The position numbers and the translations under genes were made by a program. Positions 47,733-58,845 of a stretch of 64,000 nt of DNA are shown in pieces; position 1 is the stretch's first letter; the number at the start of each line of letters is the position of its first letter. The stretch lies in assembly GCF_030811855.1 (NCBI RefSeq), contig NZ_JAUSRN010000002.1, forward strand, positions 588,500-652,499. Direction: 5' to 3'. Origin of the DNA: Variovorax paradoxus. GTDB lineage: Bacteria; Pseudomonadota; Gammaproteobacteria; Burkholderiales; Burkholderiaceae_C. A model generated the notes under the pieces. That model did no database searches and was not told the DNA's origin. It worked only from the letters and a program-made list of their open reading frames with translations.

Positions 47733-48854
47733 ATGTCCCAGCACGCCGCCCTACCCGCCCGCTACGACCACGTCGGCAGCTTCCTGCGCCCCAAATACCT
47801 GCTCGAAGCGCGTGAGCAGAAGGCCAAGGGCGAGATCACGCACGAGCAGCTGCGCAAGGTCGAAGACAAGGCCATCACCGAGATCGTCCGCTTCCAGGAA
47901 GACATCGGCCTGAAGAGCATCACCGACGGCGAGTTCCGCCGCACGTACTTCCACATCGACTTTCTCGACCAGCTCGGCGGCGTGAAGACCGACATACCGG
48001 TCACCATCCGTAGGCCCGACGGCACCGAGGAACTCGCGCCGCCCGCCATGCGCGTGATCGACAAGGTGCGCCACGTGAAGGACATCCAGCTCGCGGACTT
48101 CCAGTACCTGAAGAGCCAGGTTTCGGCCGGACGCACGCCGAAAGTGACGATTCCCTCGCCCACCATGCTGCACTTCCGCGGCGGCCGTGCCGGCATCAGC
48201 AAGGACGCGTATCCCGAGCTCGACCCGGTGTTCTACGACGACGTCGCCAATGCCTATGGCGACGAGCTGCGCTCGCTGGCCGCGGCAGGCTGCACCTACG
48301 TTCAAATGGACGACACCAACCTGGCCTATCTGTGCGACGAGCACATGCGCGAAGCTGCCCGCAAGCGCGGCGACGACCCGAACGAACTGCCGCACCGGTA
48401 TGCCGCGTTCATCAACAAGGTGGTCGCGCAAAAGCCGCCGGGCATGCTCTTGGCCATGCACCTGTGCCGCGGGAACTTCAAGAGCACCCACGCCGCGGCC
48501 GGCAACTACGAGCCGGTGGCCGAGGCGCTCTTGAAGGAGATGGACCTGGACGCTTACTTCATGGAATACGACGACGCTCGATCCGGCGACTTCAAGCCGC
48601 TGCGCTACCTGCCCAAGGGCAAGACCGTGGTGCTGGGCCTCGTGACCACCAAGTTCGGCGAGATGGAAGACAAGGACGAACTCAAGCGCCGCATCGAGGA
48701 CGCCGCCAAGTACGCCCCGCTCGAGCAGCTCGCGCTGTCGCCGCAGTGCGGCTTCTCGAGCACGGTGCACGGCAACAACATCGCGGTGGAGGCGCAGCGC
48801 AACAAGCTGCGCCTCGTCGTGGAGACCGCACAAGAGGTCTGGGGCTCGACCTGA
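47733..48854 (+). CDS. MetE-like cobalamin-independent methyltransferase (methionine synthase II family)
   Basis: A 373-residue TIM-barrel protein equivalent to the C-terminal half of MetE. Zinc/thiolate-binding residues are seen in MHLCRGN (His and Cys) and SPQCGFSS (Cys). The opening RYDHVGSFLRP is typical of the stand-alone family, whose methyl donors and acceptors are mostly unknown. GGAG lies 6 nt before ATG 47733. It is divergent from the Rieske demethylase across the operator region, which suggests a link to methyl-group or C1 disposal. Confidence 0.88.
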   Translation: MSQHAALPARYDHVGSFLRPKYLLEAREQKAKGEITHEQLRKVEDKAITEIVRFQEDIGLKSITDGEFRRTYFHIDFLDQLGGVKTDIPVTIRRPDGTEELAPPAMRVIDKVRHVKDIQLADFQYLKSQVSAGRTPKVTIPSPTMLHFRGGRAGISKDAYPELDPVFYDDVANAYGDELRSLAAAGCTYVQMDDTNLAYLCDEHMREAARKRGDDPNELPHRYAAFINKVVAQKPPGMLLAMHLCRGNFKSTHAAAGNYEPVAEALLKEMDLDAYFMEYDDARSGDFKPLRYLPKGKTVVLGLVTTKFGEMEDKDELKRRIEDAAKYAPLEQLALSPQCGFSSTVHGNNIAVEAQRNKLRLVVETAQEVWGST

Positions 48855-48880
48855 ACCGTCATTTCTGATGTAGTCGGGGC

Positions 48881-49558
48881 ATGACGACGACGACCACAAA
48901 AATCTACTCAGGCCCCCTCAGCATGTTCGGCGCGAAGGTGCAGATCGCCGCGCTCGAAAAAGGCATCGACTTCGAGCTGATCATGGTGCCGTTCACCAAA
49001 GGCGACGCCTACGAGCCTAAGCACCCGGATGTGCTGCGCATCAACCCCGTCAAGCAGCAGGTGCCGGTGCTGATCGACGGCGAGGTCGAGCTCTTCGACT
49101 CGACGCAAATCTTCGAATACCTCGAAGACCGATATCCAACGCCCGCGCTGTGGCCCGAGGGCATCGCCGAACGGGCGCGCGCGCGGCAGCTGGAGCAGAA
49201 GTCGGACGAGGTCTTTTTTCCCAACGTGATCAGGCTCTTCGGCCTGCAGCACGACATGCAGAGCGCGCCCGCCGTGGCGGCCTGCGCCGCATGCGCCCGC
49301 TACTACGACGAGATGGAAGGCCTGCTGGCCACGCGCGATTGCCTCGCGGGCACATATTCCTTCGCCGACATCGCCTTCTACATGGCCTGCATCTTTGCCG
49401 ACCGCAAAGGTGCCCGCATGACGCAGGCCACGCCTCGGCTCCTGGCCTGGCGCAGCCGCATGGGCGAGCGGCCCGCGGCGCGAACGGTGGTTGAACCGAT
49501 GATGCGCTTCCTGGCCTCCGAAGGGCGCGACGTGGCCTCATTCCTGATGCCACGCTGA
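48881..49558 (+). CDS. Glutathione S-transferase family protein
   Basis: A 225-residue protein with an N-terminal thioredoxin-like domain (KIYSGPLSMFGAKVQIAALEKGIDF, and VPVLIDGEVELFDSTQIFEYLEDRYP with the cis-Pro and glutathione-binding Glu/Asp-Ser) and a helical C-terminal domain. It starts 26 nt after the MetE-like gene and is probably co-transcribed. In an aromatic-demethylation context it might act in glutathione-dependent ether cleavage or detoxification; this is inference. Confidence 0.87.
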   Translation: MTTTTTKIYSGPLSMFGAKVQIAALEKGIDFELIMVPFTKGDAYEPKHPDVLRINPVKQQVPVLIDGEVELFDSTQIFEYLEDRYPTPALWPEGIAERARARQLEQKSDEVFFPNVIRLFGLQHDMQSAPAVAACAACARYYDEMEGLLATRDCLAGTYSFADIAFYMACIFADRKGARMTQATPRLLAWRSRMGERPAARTVVEPMMRFLASEGRDVASFLMPR

Positions 49559-49598
49559 TCGCTGGCGGCAACTCCGGCTCCTCAGGCATCATTGCCGC

Positions 49599-50978
49599 AT
49601 GCCGAACACCCGTTTCGACTGGCTTCCTTCACCGTCCCAGCATTTCCTCGTCGTCACCTTCGCGCTGCTGGTCTATGTGCTGACCACACGCGCACGCCGC
49701 GAGCAGCGCGCGCCCACCACGGCCATTGCCTGGGTCATGGGGCTGGTGCTCATGCCCTATTTCATCCTGCCGATGTACCTGCTGTTCGGCCAGCGCAAGC
49801 TGCGTCCGGCGGGCTCGCCGCGGCCGCCGCGCTCGGTACCGCCGGGGCATTGGGCGGCGGACCTGATCGAGAGCTTCGGCCTCGCGCCGCCGGGGCGCTG
49901 CGCGATCCGCATGCATGCCGACGGAGAGGCCGCGCGCGAGGCGCTGTGGCAGGTGATCGACGGCGCGCGCGAGCGCATCGACGTGTGCACCTTCATCATC
50001 GGCGACGACGCGCTGGGCCGCGCCGTTATCGAGCGGCTGGCGCAGCGCGCGCGCGAAGGCATCAAGGTGCGCGTGCTGCTCGACGGCTTCGGCGCGCTGA
50101 CGCTGCCGCGCCGCCACTTCGAAGTGCTGCGCGGCGCGGGCGGCGAGGTCGCCGTGTTCCGCCCGTTTTTCAGCCTGCGCCGCATTGGGCCGCGCAACCT
50201 GCGCAACCACCGCAAGTTCACCATCGCGGACGACGGCTGGCTGTGGTCTGGCGGGCGCAACCTTGCGGGCGAATACTTCACCGGCAACGACAAGCATCCC
50301 GAAGGCTGGCGCGATCTTTCATTCGACCTGCGCGGCAGCGTGGCCGCCGCGGCGGCCCGCCAGTTCGACCACGACTGGAGCTCGGTACGCGGCCGCAAGG
50401 CGCGCGCCATCACGGCCGACGACGTGGACGAAAGCGCGGGCGGCGCCATGGCGCAGTTCCTGCCGAGCGGCCCTGACCAGACCGAGGACACGGCCCACGC
50501 GCTGCTCATCGACGCCTGCTTTCGGGCCGAGCACCGCGTGCTCGCGATCACGCCCTACTTCGTGCCCGGCGACGGCCTGCGCGATGCGCTTCGACTGGCC
50601 GCGCGGCGCGGCGTGCAGGTGACCATCGCGATGCCCGCCCGTTCGAACCACCGCCTCGCCGATTTCGTGCGCGCACGCGCCATGCGCGACCTGGCCCGCG
50701 CGGGCGCGAGCTTTCGCATGCTGCCCTTCATGGCGCATGCCAAAGCCGTGGTGATCGACAACGAGCTGGCCATGTGCGGCTCCATCAATCTCGACCTGCG
50801 CAGCCTCTTGCTCAACCATGAGGCGGCCGTGGTGTTCTACGGCCCGGGCGAGATCGACTGGCTGGCCGAGTGGATCGACACCACGGCTTCCGCCGGCGAG
50901 CCCTACCGCGCGCGGCGCCCCGGCCTCTTGCGCGACGTGGCCGAGGGGCTGCTGCTCACCGTCGCTTTCCAGCTATAG
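49599..50978 (+). CDS. Cardiolipin-synthase-like phospholipase D family protein
   Basis: A 459-residue membrane-anchored enzyme. Two N-terminal transmembrane helices (about residues 14–30 and 42–63) are followed by two HKD catalytic motifs: H204-K206-D211 and H380-K382-D387. This is the Cls arrangement, joining two phosphatidylglycerols into cardiolipin. Length is slightly below ClsA of E. coli. The 3' end overlaps the convergent TetR gene by 23 nt. Confidence 0.9.
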   Translation: MPNTRFDWLPSPSQHFLVVTFALLVYVLTTRARREQRAPTTAIAWVMGLVLMPYFILPMYLLFGQRKLRPAGSPRPPRSVPPGHWAADLIESFGLAPPGRCAIRMHADGEAAREALWQVIDGARERIDVCTFIIGDDALGRAVIERLAQRAREGIKVRVLLDGFGALTLPRRHFEVLRGAGGEVAVFRPFFSLRRIGPRNLRNHRKFTIADDGWLWSGGRNLAGEYFTGNDKHPEGWRDLSFDLRGSVAAAAARQFDHDWSSVRGRKARAITADDVDESAGGAMAQFLPSGPDQTEDTAHALLIDACFRAEHRVLAITPYFVPGDGLRDALRLAARRGVQVTIAMPARSNHRLADFVRARAMRDLARAGASFRMLPFMAHAKAVVIDNELAMCGSINLDLRSLLLNHEAAVVFYGPGEIDWLAEWIDTTASAGEPYRARRPGLLRDVAEGLLLTVAFQL

Positions 50979-51696
50979 CGGGCGCCTGCGCCTTAGCCTC
51001 CTTCGCCAGCGCATCGAGCCCTGCGAAAACGTAGCGCATCAGGTCGTCCGCCAGGCCTTCGGTGTCCTTGAGAGCCGGCAGCACGTCGTTGCGCAGGTTT
51101 CTGGGCGCCACCGTCATCACGATGCAGGGCAGCACTGCGAACAGCAGCGCCCGCTGCACCGAGGGATGATCGTCGGGCAAACCCATGATGCCGCCGATCA
51201 ATCCGCGGATCAGCTTGGCCTTGGGCAGCACAGCCTGACGGATCAGCACCGGCAGCGCCGGCGAAGGCGAAAGCGCCTCACGCAGCACCACGCGAAAACC
51301 CCAGGGCGCCTTGGGCTGGCTCCCCATCTCGATCAGGTGGGTAAGAAAGGTCCGCAGCTTGAGCCGTGGATCGGTCGGCACGCTCGCCAGGCTGACCAGT
51401 TCGTCGATGCTCACGAGCTGGCGGTGCGCCTCGATCAGCACGGCCTCGTAAAGGCCGTCCCTGCTTCCGAAGTGGTAGTTGACGGCAGCCATGTTGGTGC
51501 CGGCGCGCGTGCAGATTTCCTTGCTGGTGCTCTCGGCGAAGCCGCGCTCCGCAAACAGCTGGCCGGCGGTTTCGAGGATGTGCAGGCGCGTGGCGCTGCC
51601 GTCGGTGCGCGAGGTGCGCGGAATGCGCGCCGCAGCCTGACGCGGGGCGAGGGAACGGGCGCTCGAAGGACGGGCGACGGGAGAGCGGGAAGCCAT
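50956..51696 (-). CDS. TetR-family regulator (CecR-like)
   Basis: A 246-residue repressor. After a basic N-terminal extension of about 35 residues, the TetR helix-turn-helix reads TRLHILETAGQLFAERGF…TSKEICTRAGTNMAAVNYHFGSRDGLYE. The C-terminal domain resembles CecR (YbiH). As in E. coli, it is divergent from an HlyD–ABC–ABC2–ABC2 export operon that it probably represses, via the A/T-rich palindrome in the gap. Confidence 0.88.
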   Translation of the reverse strand: MASRSPVARPSSARSLAPRQAAARIPRTSRTDGSATRLHILETAGQLFAERGFAESTSKEICTRAGTNMAAVNYHFGSRDGLYEAVLIEAHRQLVSIDELVSLASVPTDPRLKLRTFLTHLIEMGSQPKAPWGFRVVLREALSPSPALPVLIRQAVLPKAKLIRGLIGGIMGLPDDHPSVQRALLFAVLPCIVMTVAPRNLRNDVLPALKDTEGLADDLMRYVFAGLDALAKEAKAQAPAIAGKRR

Positions 51697-51727
51697 GGCC
51701 CAAGGTTAATCGAAATGAAAAAATACT

Positions 51728-51749
51728 TCAAATTCAAATTTCAATTTGA
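51728..51749 (+). promoter_or_regulatory. A/T-rich palindrome, probable TetR operator
   Basis: TCAAATT and AATTTGA arms (7 bp, perfect) around an 8-nt spacer lie between the TetR gene and the HlyD-like gene in an otherwise G+C-rich region. Position suits control of both divergent genes. Confidence 0.6.
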
Positions 51750-51790
51750 TAACATCCGGCCTAGTCCGGAAATCGGCAGGAGCCCGCCAA

Positions 51791-52801
51791 ATGAACAAGA
51801 AACCCCTCATTGCCGCTGCCGTCGTGGTGCTGGCCGCCGCAGCGGGCGGCTGGTGGTTCTTCCATCGTTCGGCCACGCCGTCCGACCAGCTCGTGCTTTA
51901 CGGCAACGTCGACGTGCGCCAGGTCTCGCTGGCCTTCAACGCCAATGACCGTGTGGCCGAACTCGCAGTGCGGGAAGGCGACCACGTTCGCGCGGGGCAG
52001 TTGCTGGGCAGGCTCGACACGCGCTCGCTCGTGCTGCGCGTGGCGCAGTCGCAGGCGCGCATCGGCGTGCAGGAGCAAGCCCTGCTGCGCCTGAAGACTG
52101 GCAGCCGACCCGAAGAACTGGCGCAGGCCGGCGCTCAAGTGGCCGCGGCGCAGGCCGATGCCGACCTTGCACAGCAGCAGCTCGCACGCCTGCAGGCCAT
52201 CGGCCAGACGACGGCCGGTCGGGCCGTGAGCCAGCAGGACCTCGACAGCGCCCAAGCCCGCCGCAAGGTGGCGATGGCGCAACTGCAAAACGTACGCAAG
52301 GCTCAGCAGCTCGCCGTTTCCGGTCCGCGCAAAGAAGACATCGCGCAAGCGCAGGCCCAGCTCGAATCCGCGCGCGCCGATCTCGCGCTCATGAACCATC
52401 AGCTGCAAGAAGCCGAGCTCAGGTCGCCCATCGACGCCGTGGTGCGCGCCCGCCTGCTCGAGCCCGGTGACATGGCCTCCCCGCAGCGCCCGGCTTTCAC
52501 GCTCGCAATCACCGATCCCAAGTGGGTGCGCGCCTATGTGGCCGAACCCGACCTCGGCCGCGTGCGGCCCGGCCAGGAGGCCCGCGTGACCACCGATAGC
52601 CACCCCGGCCAGCCGATCGTGGGCAAGGTGGGCTACATCTCGTCCGTGGCCGAGTTCACACCCAAGACGGTTCAGACCGAGGAACTGCGCAGCAGCCTGG
52701 TCTACGAAATCCGCGTGATGGTCGACGACAAGGAAGACCGCCTGCGGCTTGGCATGCCGGCCACCGTGCGGCTGCAGCTGCCTCCGAACGGCAAGCCGTG
52801 A
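51791..52801 (+). CDS. HlyD-family periplasmic adaptor (YbhG-like)
   Basis: A 336-residue membrane-fusion protein. One N-terminal helix (LIAAAVVVLAAAAGGWWFF) anchors it in the inner membrane. The lipoyl-like halves read VAELAVREGDHVRAGQLLGRLD and AELRSPIDAVVRARLLEPGDM, separated by a coiled coil of about 110 residues rich in Gln/Ala. It links the ABC exporter to the outer-membrane channel. AGGAG precedes the ATG at 51791. Confidence 0.92.
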   Translation: MNKKPLIAAAVVVLAAAAGGWWFFHRSATPSDQLVLYGNVDVRQVSLAFNANDRVAELAVREGDHVRAGQLLGRLDTRSLVLRVAQSQARIGVQEQALLRLKTGSRPEELAQAGAQVAAAQADADLAQQQLARLQAIGQTTAGRAVSQQDLDSAQARRKVAMAQLQNVRKAQQLAVSGPRKEDIAQAQAQLESARADLALMNHQLQEAELRSPIDAVVRARLLEPGDMASPQRPAFTLAITDPKWVRAYVAEPDLGRVRPGQEARVTTDSHPGQPIVGKVGYISSVAEFTPKTVQTEELRSSLVYEIRVMVDDKEDRLRLGMPATVRLQLPPNGKP

Positions 52802-52830
52802 TGCGGATCTCATCGACCGTCGTTTGCGCA

Positions 52831-52938
52831 TTGCTCCCTCCCCTTCCGGGGGAGGGCTGGGGTGGGGGCAAGCGGCATGTCTATCGGGCGCTCTGCCCCG
52901 CCCCCATCCCAACCTTCCCCCGGAAGGGGAAGGAGCAA
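52831..52938. repeat. Palindromic repeat inside the efflux operon
   Basis: Two 39-nt arms (52831–52869 and 52900–52938) are inverted copies matching at 35 of 39 positions around a 30-nt loop. The G/C-rich text resembles dispersed REP/MITE-like sequences of Comamonadaceae. It sits between the HlyD and ATPase genes and would form a large mRNA hairpin. Confidence 0.75.
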
Positions 52939-52963
52939 GACCGCATGCTCGGAGGGACGTTGA

Positions 52964-54759
<1,796 letters not shown>

Positions 54760-54763
<4 letters not shown>

Positions 54764-55896
54764 GTGGCTTTTGGACCCGCCTCATCTCCCTCACGCGCAA
54801 GGAATTTCGCCAGCTGCTGCGCGACCGCAGCAACCTGGCCATCGGCATCCTTCTGCCGATGGTGCTGATCCTGATCTTCGGCTACGGCATGTCGCTCGAC
54901 GTGAAGAACGCACCCGTGGGCGTGGTGCTCGAAGACCCGTCGCCCACGGCGCACGAAGCCATTGCCGGCCTGCAGCTTTCGCCCACCATCGCGCCCGTGC
55001 TGCTGGGCTCCATGCACGATGCCGAGGCGCTGATGCGCGAACGCAAGATCGACGGCATCGTGCGCGTACCCTCCGACTTTTCGCGCGCACTGGCCGCGGG
55101 CAATGCGCGCGTGCAGCTCATCGTGCATGGCGCCGACGCGGGGCGCGCGACCATCATCCAGGCCTACGTGAGCGGCGCTCTTGCGCAAACGGCCGTGCGC
55201 CAGGCGGACCGCGGCGGCGGCGCCACCGGAGCCGACGCGCCCGCCGCGGGCCGCGTGACGGTGGAGCAGCGCATGTGGTTCAACGCCGCGAACACCAGCA
55301 CCTGGTACCTGGTGCCCGGACTCATCGTGCTCATCATGACCCTGGTCGGCGCCTTTCTCACCGCCCTGGTGATGGCCCGCGAATGGGAGCGCGGCACGCT
55401 CGAGGCGCTGTTCGTGACGCCGGTGCGGCCGGTGGAAATTCTGCTGGCCAAGATCATTCCGTATTTCGCGGTCGGCATGCTGGGTTTGACGCTGTGCCTC
55501 CTGGCCGCGCGCTTCCTGTTCGCGGTGCCGATGGTCGGCTCGCTGTTCGCGGTGGTGCTCAGCTCCATGCTCTACCTCATCGTTGCGGTGAGCCTGGGCC
55601 TCGTGATTTCGTCGGTCACGCGCAACCAGTTTCTTGCGAGCCAGGTGGCGCTCATCGCCACGTTCATGCCGTCGATGATGCTGTCGGGCTTCTTGTTTGA
55701 CCTGCGCAACGTGCCCGTTGCCGTGCGCGTGATCGGCCATGTGCTGCCGGCCACCTACTTCATGGACCTGATCAAGACGCTGTTCCTCGCGGGCGACGTC
55801 TGGCCCCTGATCTGGCGCAACTGCGCGGTCCTGCTCGCCTATGCGGTGGGCTTGCTGCTGCTCGCACGCGCCGTCACGCGCAAGAGCCTCGACTGA
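54760..55896 (+). CDS. ABC-2 type permease (YbhS-like)
   Basis: A 378-residue inner-membrane protein with one N-terminal helix (AIGILLPMVLILIFGYGM), a large periplasmic domain of about 130 residues, and five C-terminal helices. The stretch REWERGTLEALFVTPVRPVEILLAK is the ABC-2 cytoplasmic loop. It pairs with the next gene to make the export channel. Confidence 0.92.
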
Positions 55897-55909
55897 AGGA
55901 CGGCACTAC

Positions 55910-57028
55910 ATGACCGACTTTCTGCTGCGCATCGCCAATCTCTGCAGGAAAGAGCTGCTCGCCATCTTCAAGGACCCGGCGAGCCGCGTGATCCTGTTCG
56001 TTCCCGCGATCATGCAAAGCCTGATCTTCGGCTACGCCGCCACCTACGATCTGTCGAACGTACCCTACGCGTTGCTCGACCAGAGCCGCACGGGCGCATC
56101 GACCGAACTGATTGCGCATCTCGACAGCACCGGCGTCTTCCACCGCGTGGCCACGCTGCGCACGCAGGCGGACATCCGCGAGGTGATCGATACCGAAAAA
56201 GCGTTGCTGGTGATCCAGATCGCACCCAACTTCGAGCAGCAGCTCAGTGCGGGCCAGCCCGCGGCCATCCAGCTGATCCTGGATGCGCGCAACTCCAACA
56301 CGGCGGGTTCTGCAGCCGGCTACGTGAGTGCGGTGGTCGAGCGCTACAACGCCGAGCTGCGCGCGCGCGCCGGCGCGCCGCCAAGTCCGCTCACCATCGA
56401 GTCGCGCGCGTGGTTCAACCCGAATCTCCAGACGCGCTGGAACCTGCTACCCGGCCTCATCGCCGCGCTCAGCATGCTGCAGACACTGCTGCTCACCGCC
56501 CTCTCGGTGGCTCGGGAACGCGAGCAAGGCACCTTCGACCAACTGCTGGTCACGCCGATGTCGCCGCTCGAAATCATGATCGGTAAGGCGCTGCCGCCAG
56601 TATTGGTCGGCCTTGCGCAGTCGACGCTGATCCTGCTGGTGGCGCTGTTCTGGTTTCGCATTCCGATGGCGGGCTCGCTGGCCACGCTCTACACCGGACT
56701 GATCTTCTTCACCGTGGCCAGCGTGGGCATCGGCCTCTCGATCTCGGCGGTGTCGGCCAACATGCAGCAGGCCATGCTCTACACCTTCGTGCTGCTGATG
56801 CCGATGATGCTGCTGTCGGGCCTGACCACGCCGGTGCGCAACATGCCGCACGCGCTGCAGGTGATCACCATGGCCAATCCGCTGCGCTTTGCGATCGACC
56901 TGGTGCAGCGCGTGTACCTGGAGGGCGTGGGCCTGGCCACGGTGTGGCACAACCTGATTCCGCTGTCGATCATCGCCGTCGTCACGCTGCCGCTGGCGGC
57001 CTGGCTGTTTCGCCATCGCCTGGTGTAG
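55910..57028 (+). CDS. ABC-2 type permease (YbhR-like)
   Basis: A 372-residue protein with the same plan as the preceding permease: helix at LFVPAIMQSLIFGYAA, periplasmic domain, then five helices with REREQGTFDQLLVTPMSPLEIMIGK. AAGGA precedes the ATG at 55910. Its stop codon lies inside the first bases of a large palindromic repeat. Confidence 0.92.
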   Translation: MTDFLLRIANLCRKELLAIFKDPASRVILFVPAIMQSLIFGYAATYDLSNVPYALLDQSRTGASTELIAHLDSTGVFHRVATLRTQADIREVIDTEKALLVIQIAPNFEQQLSAGQPAAIQLILDARNSNTAGSAAGYVSAVVERYNAELRARAGAPPSPLTIESRAWFNPNLQTRWNLLPGLIAALSMLQTLLLTALSVAREREQGTFDQLLVTPMSPLEIMIGKALPPVLVGLAQSTLILLVALFWFRIPMAGSLATLYTGLIFFTVASVGIGLSISAVSANMQQAMLYTFVLLMPMMLLSGLTTPVRNMPHALQVITMANPLRFAIDLVQRVYLEGVGLATVWHNLIPLSIIAVVTLPLAAWLFRHRLV

Positions 57029-57292
57029 GGCCTGTGAACGCTATGGAAGGGGTCGCGAAGCTCGCCACAGCCCGCCCATCGAGGCGCGTGACGCCGTGCG
57101 TGCATGCGCACGCACAAGGAGCGCAACGCCGAGGGGCGGGCTGTGGCGAGCTTCCCTGCGGGTTGCTTCGCCAAGGGGCCGTCTGCGGCGTTGCCCGCGC
57201 TTGCAAGGCCAAAGCCTTGCTGCGCCCGGGCGCCTTGCATCCAGCCCCTTGGCGAAGCAACGCGATCCCCTTCCATAGCGTTCACAGGCCCT
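57027..57292. repeat. 266-nt nested palindromic element (MITE-like)
   Basis: Perfect 26-nt terminal inverted repeats (57027–57052 and 57267–57292) enclose two further perfect inverted repeats: 21 nt (57057–57077 with 57134–57154) and 18 nt (57162–57179 with 57244–57261). The last holds a small GCAAGGC-C-AAA-GCCTTGC hairpin. No gene inside is credible. It fills the gap between the YbhR-like gene and the outer-membrane channel gene. Confidence 0.82.
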
Positions 57293-57309
57293 AAACCCGG
57301 GAGCTCCGC

Positions 57310-58845
57310 ATGTCTGCATCACGCACCCTCTTCTTCTCCTGTTCAGTTCTCGCGCTTCTTCTTGCAGGTTGCGCCATGGGTCCCGACCATCGGCCGACGG
57401 AGCCTCAGGCACCTGCCGACTGGTCTGCATGGCACGGCGGCTCGCCCGCGCTGCTCGGCACCGAGCGTACAGCAGCGCCAACGGCCGTTGCATCCGGCGA
57501 TTGGAGGGCCTTCAACGATCCGCTGCTCGATCGCATGCAGGCACGCGCGCTCGCGGCCAACCACGATCTGCAGACTGCTGCCCTCCGCTTCGCGCAAAGC
57601 CGCGCCCAGCGCACCGCAGCGGCGGCGCAGCAGGCACCGCAGCTCAATGCCAGTGGCAGCGTCAACCGGCAGCGCCAGAGCGAAACCGGCGCCGCCACCC
57701 GGATGATCGATGCGCTCGGCTCTTCGGTGTCCAACCGCGACCAGCTGATCCGCACCCTGAGTGAACCTTACAACCTCTACCAGGCGGGATTCGATGCGTC
57801 ATGGGAAATCGACCTGTGGGGCCGCGTGCGGCGAAGCATCGAGGCCGCTGATGCGGACGCCGGCGCATCGGCCGCCCTGTTGCAGCAGGCCCAGCTCAGC
57901 GTGCAGGCCGAGGTGGCGCGCAATTACTTCGAGCTGCGCGGTGTGCAGCGCGAACTGCGGCTGGCGCGCGCCGACATTTCGGCGGCGGCCGAGTCGCTCG
58001 AGCTGGTGCAGGCGCGCGCCGACGGCGGCCTGGTCACCGACCTGGACCCGACACGCCAGCGCACGCAGCTGGCCGAGCTGCGCGCACGCATTCCGATGCT
58101 GTTGCAGCAGGAGGCCCGGGCCATGAACCAGATCACGCTGCTGACCGGTGCGCCGCCTGGCACGCTGAACGCCGAGCTCGCGCCGCCTGCCAACGGCACG
58201 GGCGATACGCTCGAAACACTGCAAGCGCCGCCGCTGCCCGACCTTGCACTGGGCCTGCCTTCCGACGTGGCGCGACGGCGCCCTGACATTGCCGCGGCGG
58301 AAGCGCAGCTGCATGCCGCGACGGCGCGCATCGGCGTGGCCGTGGCGGACCTCTACCCGCGCGTCACACTCGGCGCGGGCTTCGGCTCCGAATCTGCCGG
58401 CAGCGAGCGCTTTGGCGAATGGGGCAGCCGGCAATGGCACATCGGCCCTTCCATCAGCCTGCCGATCTTCGACAACGGCCGGCGCCGCAGCACGGTAACC
58501 CTGCGCGAGCTGCAGCAGCAGGAAGCCGCGGTGGCTTTCCAGCAGACGGTGCTCAAGGCGTGGCACGAGATCGACTCCGCGCTGAGCGCCTACACCGCCG
58601 AGCGCCAGCGCCATGCGGAGCTGGTCGAGCGCGAGCGCAACAGCCGCGACGCACTCACGCTGGCGCATGCGCGCTATGCGAACGGGCTCACTGATTTCGG
58701 CGTCGAGCTCGACGCCCGCCGCGCACTATTGCAAGCCCGGCGCGACCGGGTTCAAAGCACGAGCCGCATGGCGGTTGGCATGGTGGCCGTCTACAAGGCG
58801 CTCGGCGGCGCCATGCCGTCCGCCGCCGCAGCGGCACCGGATTAG
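57310..58845 (+). CDS. Outer-membrane efflux channel lipoprotein (NodT/OprM type)
   Basis: A 511-residue TolC-like channel. The signal peptide ends at the lipobox LLAGC, so it is lipidated. Two OEP repeats with long helical segments are visible, with GFDASWEIDLWGRVRRSIEA and GLPSDVARRRPDIAAAEAQLHAA as NodT-family hallmarks. It completes the efflux system encoded upstream. E. coli YbhGFSR lacks a linked channel gene, so this locus is more complete. It overlaps the convergent kinase-like gene by 4 nt. Confidence 0.93.
   Translation: MSASRTLFFSCSVLALLLAGCAMGPDHRPTEPQAPADWSAWHGGSPALLGTERTAAPTAVASGDWRAFNDPLLDRMQARALAANHDLQTAALRFAQSRAQRTAAAAQQAPQLNASGSVNRQRQSETGAATRMIDALGSSVSNRDQLIRTLSEPYNLYQAGFDASWEIDLWGRVRRSIEAADADAGASAALLQQAQLSVQAEVARNYFELRGVQRELRLARADISAAAESLELVQARADGGLVTDLDPTRQRTQLAELRARIPMLLQQEARAMNQITLLTGAPPGTLNAELAPPANGTGDTLETLQAPPLPDLALGLPSDVARRRPDIAAAEAQLHAATARIGVAVADLYPRVTLGAGFGSESAGSERFGEWGSRQWHIGPSISLPIFDNGRRRSTVTLRELQQQEAAVAFQQTVLKAWHEIDSALSAYTAERQRHAELVERERNSRDALTLAHARYANGLTDFGVELDARRALLQARRDRVQSTSRMAVGMVAVYKALGGAMPSAAAAAPD

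Noticed and set aside
57041..57706. Open frames on both strands inside the 266-nt palindromic element
   Set aside because: They are produced by the inverted repeats and run into the outer-membrane channel gene in the wrong frame; no start signals or family resemblance.
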